In this document: one piece after another, positions 1-9,989 of the stretch
Layout: each line of letters begins with the position of its first letter
Position numbering within the stretch: position 1 is the first letter of the stretch
Source: Cellulophaga baltica
Lineage (GTDB): Bacteria; Bacteroidota; Bacteroidia; Flavobacteriales; Flavobacteriaceae
Assembly (NCBI RefSeq): GCF_900102165.1
Contig: NZ_FNBD01000002.1
Span: forward strand, 62,001-126,000
Length of the DNA stretch: 64,000 bases
Reading direction: 5' to 3'
Position numbers and translations under genes: made by a program
The notes under the pieces: model-generated
What the model was told of the DNA's origin: nothing
What the model saw: only the letters and a program-made list of their open reading frames with translations
Databases searched by the model: none

Positions 1-1438
1 GTTTTTCTAAGGTTTTGGTATTAAAAACGACAGCCCCTTCTCCAAAAGAACCTACTAATAATTGATTATCCCCTAAATTTTCAAAAGCAAAAATAGGTGA
101 TTGCTCAAAGCCCACATTGACAACTGTAGAGGTGTTCTTTTTATAATCATACACCAATAGTTTACCGTTCCATAAGCCACAATAAAACACTTCGCCATCT
201 AAAGAATAAATACTAGCAATATCTTTTTGATTGTTATACAACGGGATAAAGCTATCCTCTTCTGAAATGAACAACCCGTTATGCCGCGTGGCTACAATAA
301 CCTTCGCATCATATGTTTTATTAAACCCGCGAATTCTAGGAACCTGATTATTAATATGCAATGAAATATCCTTATTGATATTAAATTGATTTTCATACGG
401 GTCATATTTATCTAGGCCGTCTTCTGTTCCTATCCATAAAACTCCGGAGGCATCAAAGTACAAAGCAGAAACTAAATTATCTACTAAAGAATTATCATCT
501 GGCAAGACGGAATAATACCATTTGAAATCCCCTTTGCTAATATCTTCTAATTGATTGCAAACAATTACACCACCTAAGGTTCCTAACCAATACTTACCAT
601 CTGGCGCTTGTATTACCGATAAAAAATAAGGCCCCAAACTGTCTCTAATCTCTAGGTCATCAATCTCAAGATTTACGAACTCATTAGCCGCACTGTTTAA
701 TTTATAAAGTCCCTCTCGTGTTCCTATAAAAATATCAGATTTAGCATCCTCATAAATAAAATTTAAGTACGGGTTTTTTTCAATAGAATTGGGAATAGCA
801 AGGGTATAGGTTACGGTTTGGTAAATTTCTCCCTGTGCGTTTAATGTAATCTTTGCAACGCCACCCGTATCATAACTCCCTATCCAGATATAGCCCTTTT
901 TGTCTTCGAAAATTTCTTTTACATAATTGAAATTAGCAATTTCAATTTTCTTAAAACTACCGTCATTAACATTAAAAATATATAAGCCTTTGGTTTTTGT
1001 TCCAACCCAAACCCGCTTGAACTTATCTACGTATACAGATCTTATTTCTGCATCTGGTAAGCTATTCGGATCATTCTTATCAGGGAGGTATGTTGTAAAG
1101 GCCTGGGTATCGGTTTTAAATAATGTTAATCCGTTTCTAGTCCCAATCCATAAATTATGGGCGTCTTCATCTAGAACTAATGCCGTTATATCATCATTGT
1201 ATATCTTATTGTTTCCTGTAGAGGTACTCAAGTAAGATTTAAACTCGTAGCCATCAAATCTATTAAGGCCAGAGAAGGTTCCTAGCCAAAGAAAACCATA
1301 TTTATCTTGGACAATATGGCGTACGGAGTTATGCGATAATCCGCTGTCATCGTTATAATGTTCAAATTTTATATTCTGCGCTGTACTGCACAAAACCGAA
1401 AATAGTGCAAAGAATGTTATCGCAACAATGTTTCGCAT
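1..1438 (-). CDS. Hybrid two-component regulator, N-terminal sensor part (truncated by window edge)
   Basis: The reading frame starts at ATG 1438 and stays open to the left edge, so only the first ~479 residues are visible. It begins with a Sec signal peptide (MRNIVAITFFALFSVLCSTAQ) followed by repeated Reg_prop beta-propeller blades with the typical WLGT/LWIGT/VWVGT-type motifs (e.g. YGFLWLGTFSGLNRFDGYEF). This is the periplasmic sensor of HTCS proteins, which normally continue into Y_Y_Y, a membrane helix, histidine kinase, receiver and AraC-type DNA-binding domains. Those parts lie outside the window. It is the last visible gene of the long minus-strand PUL operon, 67 bp after the phosphoesterase, and is the natural candidate regulator of that PUL. 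The kinase half cannot be checked here, so the HTCS assignment rests on the sensor architecture alone. Confidence 0.85.
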   Translation of the reverse strand, partial: MRNIVAITFFALFSVLCSTAQNIKFEHYNDDSGLSHNSVRHIVQDKYGFLWLGTFSGLNRFDGYEFKSYLSTSTGNNKIYNDDITALVLDEDAHNLWIGTRNGLTLFKTDTQAFTTYLPDKNDPNSLPDAEIRSVYVDKFKRVWVGTKTKGLYIFNVNDGSFKKIEIANFNYVKEIFEDKKGYIWIGSYDTGGVAKITLNAQGEIYQTVTYTLAIPNSIEKNPYLNFIYEDAKSDIFIGTREGLYKLNSAANEFVNLEIDDLEIRDSLGPYFLSVIQAPDGKYWLGTLGGVIVCNQLEDISKGDFKWYYSVLPDDNSLVDNLVSALYFDASGVLWIGTEDGLDKYDPYENQFNINKDISLHINNQVPRIRGFNKTYDAKVIVATRHNGLFISEEDSFIPLYNNQKDIASIYSLDGEVFYCGLWNGKLLVYDYKKNTSTVVNVGFEQSPIFAFENLGDNQLLVGSFGEGAVVFNTKTLEK

Positions 1439-1480
1439 AGATTGATTTTAATACTTGAGTTGAGTGATGTCTAAATTTAC

Positions 1481-1504
1481 AAAAGCTTAATGAAACAAGC
1501 CTTT
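1481..1504 (-). terminator. Weak hairpin between phosphoesterase and HTCS genes
   Basis: An 8-bp stem with one G-U pair (AAAGGCTT / AAGCTTTT on the minus strand) and an 8-nt loop follows directly after the phosphoesterase stop codon. Only a short U-rich stretch follows it, so it would at most attenuate read-through into the HTCS gene. Confidence 0.3.
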
Positions 1505-1505
1505 A

Positions 1506-3356
1506 CTATTTAGGTACTATTCTGGTAATTTTGTTAGACTTTAGATCTATAGTAAAATGATTTGAAGGTTCTCCTTTCCTCGTTTTTTCAAAAATTTGAG
1601 CCCAAAGTTGGTATGCTGTGCTTTTAGATTTTTTAAATTCCTGACAGACAATCGCATACTGTTTTAAACGATCAGGACGAATATCCCCTAAGGCTAGCTC
1701 ATCTGCGCTCCTTAATTTATAAAAATCGTAAATCATATCACATCCTGACCAAGAGTTAAATTCTTCAAGGCGTATGTTTTGCGCTTCTAATTGCAACTTG
1801 ATACGTGCAAGATCATTAGAATTCTCTACTAACAGTTCTTTTCCTGACTTATTCAGCATGGCTTCTGAAAATTCAACAGGCCAATCGTCTGGTAAAAATC
1901 GTAATCGTACTAATTCTTTCAAATGCCACTTTGTAAAATCCCTATAATTTTTAATCGTCAATATATCTTTATCCCAAACCCCTGATGCTCCTGATTCTTT
2001 TAAATAGGCATATTCTTGCTCATATAATGGGAACAAACTGCTGAATTTTTCAGCCGACGTGATAACCACCGTTTCTACTTCAAACTGGGATGTAGACTTA
2101 ATGGTTAAGATTTTATAGGCAGGAGCATAAGCGGCTAAAGAGGGTGTTTGTATATTGAACAAAGTATTGCCTTGATCACTTGTTCTCACTCCCGTATCGT
2201 TAATATGCATATGGCCACCAAAGTGAATTTGTAGACCGGCATCTGCAAAAGTTCGTGCCACTTCTTCCTTTGGAACACGGTGTAGTTGCATTTTAGTAGC
2301 ACCAAAAAGTTGTTTAAGTTCATAAGAAGCATCATCATTAAAATCTACCATAGGATAATGGCTGAAGGCAATTAAGACTTTCCCTTTTTGCTTTGCTAAT
2401 GCCGCTACCTTTTTAACCCAAGAGATTAAATGAGACTTTTGCAAAAGCACATTATTATACCCAATACTCGCCCCTGAAAAATCTTTTGGGTTTGCAGATG
2501 TTTCTGTTAATTCTTTATTTGGGACATACACATTGGCATCTATGGCCAATAACCAAATACCCTCGGTAGGCTCTACTAAGTAACTAGCATCAGGATGTAC
2601 ATTATAAGCATCAATAGGGTATGTTCTTTGTTTTAAAACTGATGCCGATTTTGCTTTATCAAAACTATAATCTTCATAGGCATAGGTAGCAAATGGGGTC
2701 TCCCAATACACATATTCTTTCTGTGGGTAAAACCCAAAAGAAGACATTTCATTCAAAATATCCTCATAGCCCCATTTTTTAATTTCTGAGGTGATAATTG
2801 GTGTTAGTTCTCCCGCTACAGGTTCCTTTAAATTAGTAACAGCGCTAGTAATTATTTGTTCCCTACCTCCTATTCCTAAAAAATCTGATTTACCCGCTTC
2901 TTGGGTAAATGGTTTTACAGGATCATGATTCCCGGTTGTTGCAAAGAAGAACATTCCATGCTTTTTAGTATAGGTATCCAATATTTTACGCAGGCCTTTT
3001 ACATGAACAGGTTGCCCGTCATCACTAAAATCTCCAGGCAAGGCAACATATTTAATTCCTCTAGCAGCGATATCCTCTAAAGCTTCTATAAATGCAAAGT
3101 AGTTTTCGTTAAATATTCTGGTGGACTTTAATTGTGCATTCATCGTCCTGATATTCACAAAGGTTTCCGTATTTGGAATGTTAATCCCTTGATAGTCGAC
3201 ATCTTCAAAATGTGCATAAATATCTTGAAAATGCGCATCTGCTATAAAAGCAATCTGAACATTCTCGACACTTTTTCCAACAGTCTTATCTGCACAAGAA
3301 AGTATTGAAAATAGTAAGACGACTAGACTACTCCGCCCTATTATTTTTAATAACAA
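1506..3356 (-). CDS. Calcineurin-like metallophosphoesterase lipoprotein
   Basis: The protein carries the full set of binuclear-metal phosphoesterase motifs in order: IADAHF (DxH), ALPGDFSDDG (GDxxDDG), TTGNHD (GNHD), AFSHYP and GGHMH (GHxH). It is therefore a predicted periplasmic or surface phosphomonoesterase or diesterase. The N-terminus has a lipoprotein signal ending in FSILSC. Start choice: ATG 3407 or 3461 would extend into the upstream GH115 gene and put a long charged tail before the signal peptide. TTG 3356, 5 nt after the GH115 stop, gives a normal 21-residue signal and is preferred here; ATG 3407 is the alternative. The C-terminal ~180 residues are helical without a motif I recognise. 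It lies in the PUL operon between GH115 and the HTCS. Substrate unknown; a phosphorylated glycan or a phospholipid head group is inferred from the neighbouring PLC-like gene. Confidence 0.85.
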   Translation of the reverse strand: MLLKIIGRSSLVVLLFSILSCADKTVGKSVENVQIAFIADAHFQDIYAHFEDVDYQGINIPNTETFVNIRTMNAQLKSTRIFNENYFAFIEALEDIAARGIKYVALPGDFSDDGQPVHVKGLRKILDTYTKKHGMFFFATTGNHDPVKPFTQEAGKSDFLGIGGREQIITSAVTNLKEPVAGELTPIITSEIKKWGYEDILNEMSSFGFYPQKEYVYWETPFATYAYEDYSFDKAKSASVLKQRTYPIDAYNVHPDASYLVEPTEGIWLLAIDANVYVPNKELTETSANPKDFSGASIGYNNVLLQKSHLISWVKKVAALAKQKGKVLIAFSHYPMVDFNDDASYELKQLFGATKMQLHRVPKEEVARTFADAGLQIHFGGHMHINDTGVRTSDQGNTLFNIQTPSLAAYAPAYKILTIKSTSQFEVETVVITSAEKFSSLFPLYEQEYAYLKESGASGVWDKDILTIKNYRDFTKWHLKELVRLRFLPDDWPVEFSEAMLNKSGKELLVENSNDLARIKLQLEAQNIRLEEFNSWSGCDMIYDFYKLRSADELALGDIRPDRLKQYAIVCQEFKKSKSTAYQLWAQIFEKTRKGEPSNHFTIDLKSNKITRIVPK

Positions 3357-3361
3357 ACTAT

Positions 3362-6328
3362 TTATTTTTTGGCTGTTTCTTTCGGAAACGCATAGCTCTT
3401 TTTCCATCCTCCTAAATCTATCAACACTTGATCTATTAGTACTCCAGGGTCTACCATCCATATTTTCAAGGTATGTTTCCCTGCTTTATTTACTATTTGC
3501 TTAATAGATTTTACGGATGCATTTTTAAGTACATTCTCTTTCCATTCATCACTGCGTCCTATGGTCTGAAAATCTACTAAAACCGGTGATGCATCATCTA
3601 TAGCAACAGCACAACGTACGCCAATCCCAGCATGTGGCGCATGGGTGGGCACTGCTTGTAAATTTACAGCTACTTCTCCAAAGTTAAAAGTATAAAAGTC
3701 ATATTCTAAAACAGGGCTATTTGCCTTAATGGCCTCTAAATTTACATTTGGCGTTGCATTTCTAGGCAAAGCCGCAATTACCTTATTCGTATAACCAATA
3801 CCCTCAAACAACTGCCAATCTGCTTCATTACCTGCTTGTTTTCGCGTGTAATTCTCCGCATTTATGGATACATACCCTTTGTCTTCTACAAAACCTTTGT
3901 AGTTTTCTAAAGCATCAAATTCAGGATTATAAACTGAAACTCCTATCGTTGTTGTTTTTCCTTCAGATCTAAAATCTATAGCACTATTTACTTTAAAACT
4001 TGGTGGAATCAATTGAAAATCATGACCTAGAGGAGCTTCTTTTTTGTTCTCTCCTTTTGGTACTTTAGTCCAATCGATACTTACCCAAATACGTTTTTCT
4101 AGATGTTCGAAATGTAAGGTCCCTTTATCTTCTGATAATTTTATCCAATCTACCTTTGGTATCGCTACCCAATCTACTGCCCCCTCACCTTCTACAAAGA
4201 CATCAATAAAATAAGTGCTATTCGTATAGCTATTAAATATAGGCAGCACATCGGCATAACTGTTTATGATCTCATCATTAACTTCCATTTGATACCCTTC
4301 TAAAGCCAAGCCTAATTTTGCTTTTTGATCTGTTTGCAAAGTTGATGTTGCAGGTTGCGCAAAAACAGGTAAAAATCTAGGGGCCATGGTCATGATATGA
4401 TTCCACTTTCCGTTTTGAAGTTTTGTATTGTAATACGTCGTTTCTTTTTCTATACGATGGTAGGCTTCTTTTGACAAAGCTCCAAAAGCATTGGCACTCT
4501 GCCTGCCTTGCTTTGCTGTAAATTTATTTTTAAAACTATACAGCCATTTCTGGTTTAGTTTTGATGCTCCAATGATAGGATAATACACGAGTTGATAAAA
4601 AGCATCTTTTCTATGATCAGCTATATCTGCATATAAACTTTCTGTCCTTTCAATAATAGTTTCATAGCTCTTAATACGTTCTGAAACCTCATCGCCATAA
4701 TGGTACTGCGTTAATTCTGTTTCCCCTTCTTTTGTCACAGGTTCTACCTGACTCCAAGCCATAAATTCTGGGCGCCTGATGTAGGCTAGGCGGTTATTTT
4801 CGAATAACACCTCGGTAATTTCAGCGGCCGTTTCTTTTCCGAATTCACGTGCTGCCCAACTTTGCATATGTGTTTTCACGGAAGCACTCTTTTCAAAGTT
4901 ATCCATATCCCAAGCCATGTCTAAAAATAGCTCCATATTATATTCGTGAGGTTTGATATCGCCACAATTCAAAATCCAAATATCACGCGATTGAAACTCG
5001 TAAGCTTTAGACATTTCTTCCCACATTAAAACAGGGTTGGTAGAATTTAGCCATAGATAATCATGTGGTCTTCCCCAATATGATGTATGGTAATATACTC
5101 CTGCCCCACCCGGTCTTGTTTGTTCTTTAGGAGTACTTAATTGACGCATATACCCGTAATTATCATCCGTCCATACCAGCGTAATATCCTCTGGTAATTT
5201 TAATCCGCTTTGGTAGTAATTTAATACTTCTTTATAAGGTACAAATGCCTGTGGAATAGCTGTTGGATTCTTTTTAGTTTCCTTTTTTAATATGGCCCGT
5301 TGATCTGTAATGACACGCTCTAATAAATGAACCTGTGCATCTGTATCATCCTCACCAACAATCATAGGCGAATCATGTTCCCCGCGCATTCCCGTAGTGT
5401 AAATACCTTCTAATTTTGCTGTTTCTTTTACTCTTTTCCTAAATAGATTTTTAATAGTTTCTGAATTAGTATCATACCGATACTCACCCATTTTATCATG
5501 TTTCCATTCTGTATTAATGTTACTCAACATAGGCTCTGCATGTGATGTACCTATCACTATGGCATAATCATCTGCCACAAATTTATTTTCAGGATACGAA
5601 TAAAATGGTTTGGTACTAGAATGCATGGCAGGCCAAATGGTATTGGCTCTTAATCGCAATAACAATTCAAAAACTTTAGCATACGTTTTAGGACCTATAT
5701 CCCCTGTTTCTTGTTCAAAATTTAAAGCTGCCCAACGTTGTAAGCCCCAATCTTCATCATTTAAGAATACCCCTCTATATTTTACAGACGGACTTTTAGA
5801 CACCGTAGCATGAATACTAACAGAAAGTACTTCTTTCTTTTCTGGTGTTACATCTGCCCACCATTCCCAAGGAGATACTCCTATTTTTCTAGACAATTCT
5901 AAAATCCCATAAGCGGTACCTCTACGGTCGCTACCTACAATGACTAAAGCTTTATCTATGCCTTTACTTAGGTTTTCTATACTATGAATTGCATAACGTT
6001 CCCATTGATTTTGAAGCTCAGAAATGTCTAGCTTCCCCGAGGCAATCAATTTATCTATCATGGTATTTTTACCGATAGTCCCCGCAATGATAGCTGAAGA
6101 AGTTAATTGGGCTTTAGAACCCACTACGGGCTTTTTCCCGGTTACTTTTAAAACATCATTTGCAAAAATAGCAGCTGCAATAGAGACTACTTTTGCATCT
6201 TTTTTGTCGATTAAAATTGTTACCGTATTACTCTCATCAACAATCGAGAATTCTGCCTTCTTAGTCTCTTGCGCCATTACAACAGATCCCAGAAAACAAA
6301 CCAAGAGTACTCCTAGATATTTAAACAT
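3362..6328 (-). CDS. GH115 alpha-(4-O-methyl)-glucuronidase
   Basis: This is a large secreted enzyme (988 residues from ATG 6328) of the length and layout of glycoside hydrolase family 115, which removes alpha-1,2-linked (4-O-methyl)glucuronate from polymers. It has an N-terminal alpha/beta domain (to ~residue 170). A TIM barrel follows, starting near YRGVFLNDEDWG and holding MRGEHDS (~residue 316), VWTDDNYGYMR, YYHTSYWGRPHDYLW and ILNCGDIKPHEYN. A helical region and a C-terminal beta domain (from ~residue 790) complete it. The signal peptide MFKYLGVLLVCFLGSVVMAQ sets the start at 6328, 4 nt after the upstream stop codon; the longer frame to 6367 would overlap that gene. It supplies glucuronate for the uxaC/uxuA operon further along. 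GH115 is known from glucuronoxylan and also arabinogalactan loci, so the backbone remains open. Confidence 0.93.
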   Translation of the reverse strand: MFKYLGVLLVCFLGSVVMAQETKKAEFSIVDESNTVTILIDKKDAKVVSIAAAIFANDVLKVTGKKPVVGSKAQLTSSAIIAGTIGKNTMIDKLIASGKLDISELQNQWERYAIHSIENLSKGIDKALVIVGSDRRGTAYGILELSRKIGVSPWEWWADVTPEKKEVLSVSIHATVSKSPSVKYRGVFLNDEDWGLQRWAALNFEQETGDIGPKTYAKVFELLLRLRANTIWPAMHSSTKPFYSYPENKFVADDYAIVIGTSHAEPMLSNINTEWKHDKMGEYRYDTNSETIKNLFRKRVKETAKLEGIYTTGMRGEHDSPMIVGEDDTDAQVHLLERVITDQRAILKKETKKNPTAIPQAFVPYKEVLNYYQSGLKLPEDITLVWTDDNYGYMRQLSTPKEQTRPGGAGVYYHTSYWGRPHDYLWLNSTNPVLMWEEMSKAYEFQSRDIWILNCGDIKPHEYNMELFLDMAWDMDNFEKSASVKTHMQSWAAREFGKETAAEITEVLFENNRLAYIRRPEFMAWSQVEPVTKEGETELTQYHYGDEVSERIKSYETIIERTESLYADIADHRKDAFYQLVYYPIIGASKLNQKWLYSFKNKFTAKQGRQSANAFGALSKEAYHRIEKETTYYNTKLQNGKWNHIMTMAPRFLPVFAQPATSTLQTDQKAKLGLALEGYQMEVNDEIINSYADVLPIFNSYTNSTYFIDVFVEGEGAVDWVAIPKVDWIKLSEDKGTLHFEHLEKRIWVSIDWTKVPKGENKKEAPLGHDFQLIPPSFKVNSAIDFRSEGKTTTIGVSVYNPEFDALENYKGFVEDKGYVSINAENYTRKQAGNEADWQLFEGIGYTNKVIAALPRNATPNVNLEAIKANSPVLEYDFYTFNFGEVAVNLQAVPTHAPHAGIGVRCAVAIDDASPVLVDFQTIGRSDEWKENVLKNASVKSIKQIVNKAGKHTLKIWMVDPGVLIDQVLIDLGGWKKSYAFPKETAKK

Positions 6329-6332
6329 GTTT

Positions 6333-7403
6333 TTATTTTTTAATTCTTTCATAGGTACCGTCTTCAAAAATCACTTTATACTCAGAAGTAAATAAGGTAG
6401 ACGGCACATAATAATCTGTAGAAATTACTTGTGCTCCAGAAACCTCTGCCATTTTAAATTTCTTGTAATTGTTAGTACGTGCTTCTTTTGTGGCCGCATC
6501 TGCTCGCGTGCGTACCATATACCCTTTGGCTACTAATGTTTTAATATATTCAAAATCTTTAACGGGATTATTTACTATTCTAAAGGCTGCTTCAGGGTTG
6601 CCTTCCTTACTGTTTACAAAAAGGACTCTTCCTTTTAAAGATTGATGATCTACTAAATAGTCATTAATTCTCTCCTCCTTTTCATCCAAAACAAATAAGA
6701 ACTTGCCTCTTAGATTCTTTAGTTTAGGCCAACCAACCGTTAAAATAGCTTCTTCTAAGGTTTTAAAATTACCGCGAACAAGATCTGGAGTGATCAGTTT
6801 ATCCAAAGGAAAAACACTTCTAATTTCTAGGTCTAAACTATCTAAGGCATTTTTACCAAAAACTAAAGGCGTTCTTGTTTGCGGAACCTTTTGGTCTTTT
6901 GTATTCATTAAAATAACAATTGGCGTATGCTCTGGATGATTATCAGACCATTTTTTTAAAGATTGGAGTCCGTCTTTAAAGAGTAAATCATGACTTCTAA
7001 AATCAATATCTTGTACATGAAACATTTTAAGCCCAGGTACTTTTAATTTTTCTCCCTCATCGAAAACCAAAGGCTCTTTTCCTAGAGACCTTATGATTTC
7101 TAATCCTTTTGGATATGAAAAATGCCCCCCTAGCGGATCATGAAAAACATCTAGTTCTAAATTCCTTAATCCTAAATCTAACTGTTGTTCTAATGATATA
7201 TGTCCGTATTGTAACCCTTCTATTTTTTCAGGTTCAAGGCTATACAAATAATCATACAAAGGCTTTTCTATCGCTATTTTATAAGAGTTATGGCTGCCTA
7301 TAACTTGAATATCATTTAGCCTAACTGTATTACTCTTACACCCGATTAGGGTGAAAACCAAAAGTGCTAGAACACTACGAACGTATGAGATCGAGAAATT
7401 CAT
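6333..7403 (-). CDS. PI-PLC-like (Ca2+-dependent phosphoinositide phospholipase C family) lipoprotein
   Basis: The 356-residue lipoprotein (signal ending in FTLIGC) shows the PLC-type TIM-barrel start QVIGSHNSYKI, where the His is the usual catalytic residue. Next come LEQQLDLGLRNLELDVFHDP, with the metal- and acid-bearing ELDVF segment, and later FHVQDIDF, PIVILMNTKD and KFLFVLDEKEE. This matches the bacterial Ca2+-dependent PLC family, which cleaves phosphodiester bonds in phosphoinositide-type substrates. Its ATG shares one base with the stop of the upstream GH3 gene (TAATG), so the two are translationally coupled in the PUL operon. A phospholipase in a glycan locus is unusual. It may cut a lipid or GPI-like anchor, or a phosphodiester within the glycan; this is inference. 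Confidence 0.78.
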   Translation of the reverse strand: MNFSISYVRSVLALLVFTLIGCKSNTVRLNDIQVIGSHNSYKIAIEKPLYDYLYSLEPEKIEGLQYGHISLEQQLDLGLRNLELDVFHDPLGGHFSYPKGLEIIRSLGKEPLVFDEGEKLKVPGLKMFHVQDIDFRSHDLLFKDGLQSLKKWSDNHPEHTPIVILMNTKDQKVPQTRTPLVFGKNALDSLDLEIRSVFPLDKLITPDLVRGNFKTLEEAILTVGWPKLKNLRGKFLFVLDEKEERINDYLVDHQSLKGRVLFVNSKEGNPEAAFRIVNNPVKDFEYIKTLVAKGYMVRTRADAATKEARTNNYKKFKMAEVSGAQVISTDYYVPSTLFTSEYKVIFEDGTYERIKK

Positions 7404-9982
7404 TATTTGATTGCTTTTGTTTTTTGTAACCTAATATCCTTAGAAGAAGCTCCGATCATAAATTCATAATCCCCTTCTTCAAAAGTCCACTTTTTTGTTT
7501 TTTCATCCCAGAATTCAAGCTCCTTTTTAGAAACATCAAAAGTGATTGTTTTAGAGGCCCCTACCTCCAAAGATTCTCTTTTGAAGCCTATTAATTTTTT
7601 AAGAGGTTTTTTCTCTGAAGGATGTATCGCTTTAAAATATAACTGCACAACTTCATCCCCTTTATACTTTCCAATATTTTTTACAGTTGTTGTTACTGTA
7701 ATTTTATCAGCCTTTGATTTTACCTTGAGCTTATCATACTCAAATTTTGTGTAGCTCAATCCGTATCCAAAAGGATACAAGACATCCCCTTCAAAATACA
7801 TATAGGTCCTTCCATTAGACACTTCATAATCATCCATATCTGGCAAGTCTGTTACCGATTTGTAAAAGGTAAAAGGCAATCTCCCCGCGGGGTTATAATC
7901 ACCAAATAATACATCGGCAATGGCCGTACCACCAGCTTCTCCTGGATACCATGCGTCTACTATTGCAGGTACATGTTCATCCATCCAATTTATAGCCAGA
8001 GAACTCCCTGCTACTAAAACCACGATGATATTTTTATTTTCGGCATAAATCTCTTTTAGGTAGTTCACTTGATCTTCTGGTAATTCTAAATCTGTCCTAT
8101 CTCTACCTTCTTTTTCAATAGACTTGTTAATCCCCATAACAGCAATGACGTAATCACTAGCTCTAGCAACCTCTTTATCTTCTTTATACAAATCATCGGC
8201 TAAGGTTGGTACTTCCCATAACAATTGGCAAATAGCATCGCCCCCATTATCAAAATATTCTAGTTTGATGGCATATTTTTTTCCCGCCTCCATCGGTATT
8301 TCTACTTGATCTGTAGTCATTCCTCGATTGTGCCATTCATCAACAACAAGCTCCTCATTCAACCACATTCTTACGCCGTCATCAGAATTAACTCCAATCT
8401 TATACGTCCCTGAAAAGTTAGGCGTAATATATCCTGTCCAACGCATCGACTTATGTCTAAAATTTGTGTAAGGATCTGGTGGGTTGTTTACAGGATCAAA
8501 ATTAACAACCTTATCTACTCTTGTTTGCGGAGTTCCTTCTAAGAATTTATCATCAAAATATTCTCCATACAAGCCAGTTTCCTCATTATGGTCATTTCGT
8601 AAATTTTCAGCTTCAATAAGGTTTAAATTTCTAGCTGCTGTTTTCCATTTTACATACGTAACATCTGCGCTACTACCTACTTTTGCTTTAATACCTTCTA
8701 AAGGTGATACTGGTTTTACTACAGATAGACCACTATAATCTCCAAAAACAACTTGGTTTGCATTAAAGCCAACCACCGCTATTTTTTTCTTTTCTGATAG
8801 ATCTAAAGGTAATATGCTATTCTGATTTTTAAGCAGTACTATAGATTGTCTTGAAGTTTCTAACGCTAAATTTTGATGCTCCTTTGAACCTATAACATCG
8901 GGTGAAATTTTAGTGTATGGATTCCCTTCTGTACTATCAAAAATTCCTAATTTAAAACGTGCCGTTAAAATTCTCGTGATTGCTTTATCTATACTTTCTT
9001 TAGGTACTAAACTCTTATTATAGGCTGTAAGTAAATGTGTCGCATAAATATCATCACCACATTCTAAATCTAAACCACCTTCTAAAGCTACTTTCGCTGC
9101 TTGTTCTTTTGTAGATACATATTTGTGTGATTTTTCAATGTACGTTGGCGCACCACAATCGCTCACCACATACCCCTCAAAACCCCATTCCTCTCTTAAA
9201 ACAGTGTTTAACAACCAACTATTCGCGGTGCTAGGTACTCCGTTAATGGCATTATAAGCACTCATAATAGATTGTGCATTCGCCTCTTGTACTGTTGCTT
9301 TGTAGGCCGGAAAATAATATTCCCGTAATGACTTTTCAGATATTTTGGCATTATACGCAAACCTATTATCTTCTTGGTTATTGGCCACAAAATGCTTTGG
9401 CGTAGAAACTACTTTTAAATACTTTGCATCATCACCTTGCAAACCTTTTACAAAAGACACTCCTATTCTACTGGTTAAATAAGGATCTTCGCCATAAGTT
9501 TCTGGTGTTCTCCCCCAACGTGGATCTCTAGCCATATTAATAGTTGGCGACCAAAATGTAAGCAAATCACTATAGACATTTTTTTGATCTTTACCTTGGT
9601 TATAGAAGTTCCATTTACCTCTAGCTTCATCAGAAATAGCTGTAGATACCTCATAAATTAAATCAGGGTTCCAAGTTGCGGCTAATGCAATAGCCTGTGG
9701 AAAAACCGTAAAACGCCCTCCTTTGACCACACCATGCAATGCTTCATTACCATGGTAATATTTTTCTACATCTAATCTAGAAATTGCTTCGGCGGTAGAA
9801 ACCATCATAGAAATTTTTTCTTCGATAGTTAAGCGCTCCACTAAATCATTCACTCGGGCTTCAATAGGCAATTCTTGATTTTGAAACGTATATTTTTCCT
9901 GTGAAAAACTTAGGATAGGAAGTAGTATTAAAGCAACTATGAAACTCTTTTTTACGATCATTCTAAAACTAAAATTATGCAT
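7403..9982 (-). CDS. GH3 glycosidase with inserted PA14 domain
   Basis: The 859-residue secreted glycoside hydrolase family 3 enzyme has a signal peptide ending ILSFSQ. The N-terminal TIM barrel includes DPRWGRTPETYGEDP, the substrate-binding KHF, and the nucleophile Asp in GYVVSDCGAP (~residue 273). The second domain bears the probable acid/base Glu in IEKEGRDRTDL (~residue 624). A PA14 carbohydrate-binding module (~465-590, GLYGEYFDDKFLEG to LLWEVP) interrupts the second domain, and a C-terminal fibronectin-III-like domain ends it. PA14 insertion is common in beta-glucosidase/beta-xylosidase-type GH3 enzymes. The VVSDCGA nucleophile motif resembles the xylosidase/arabinosidase branch, but specificity cannot be fixed by eye. 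The start is ATG 9982, 7 nt after the upstream stop; ATG 9961 is a possible alternative. Confidence 0.92.
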   Translation of the reverse strand: MHNFSFRMIVKKSFIVALILLPILSFSQEKYTFQNQELPIEARVNDLVERLTIEEKISMMVSTAEAISRLDVEKYYHGNEALHGVVKGGRFTVFPQAIALAATWNPDLIYEVSTAISDEARGKWNFYNQGKDQKNVYSDLLTFWSPTINMARDPRWGRTPETYGEDPYLTSRIGVSFVKGLQGDDAKYLKVVSTPKHFVANNQEDNRFAYNAKISEKSLREYYFPAYKATVQEANAQSIMSAYNAINGVPSTANSWLLNTVLREEWGFEGYVVSDCGAPTYIEKSHKYVSTKEQAAKVALEGGLDLECGDDIYATHLLTAYNKSLVPKESIDKAITRILTARFKLGIFDSTEGNPYTKISPDVIGSKEHQNLALETSRQSIVLLKNQNSILPLDLSEKKKIAVVGFNANQVVFGDYSGLSVVKPVSPLEGIKAKVGSSADVTYVKWKTAARNLNLIEAENLRNDHNEETGLYGEYFDDKFLEGTPQTRVDKVVNFDPVNNPPDPYTNFRHKSMRWTGYITPNFSGTYKIGVNSDDGVRMWLNEELVVDEWHNRGMTTDQVEIPMEAGKKYAIKLEYFDNGGDAICQLLWEVPTLADDLYKEDKEVARASDYVIAVMGINKSIEKEGRDRTDLELPEDQVNYLKEIYAENKNIIVVLVAGSSLAINWMDEHVPAIVDAWYPGEAGGTAIADVLFGDYNPAGRLPFTFYKSVTDLPDMDDYEVSNGRTYMYFEGDVLYPFGYGLSYTKFEYDKLKVKSKADKITVTTTVKNIGKYKGDEVVQLYFKAIHPSEKKPLKKLIGFKRESLEVGASKTITFDVSKKELEFWDEKTKKWTFEEGDYEFMIGASSKDIRLQKTKAIK

Positions 9983-9989
9983 TCGTTTT

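Noticed and set aside
6024-6395. A 123-codon plus-strand frame across the GH115 signal-peptide region
   Set aside because: It is antisense to the start of the GH115 gene and the end of the PLC-like gene; no motifs.
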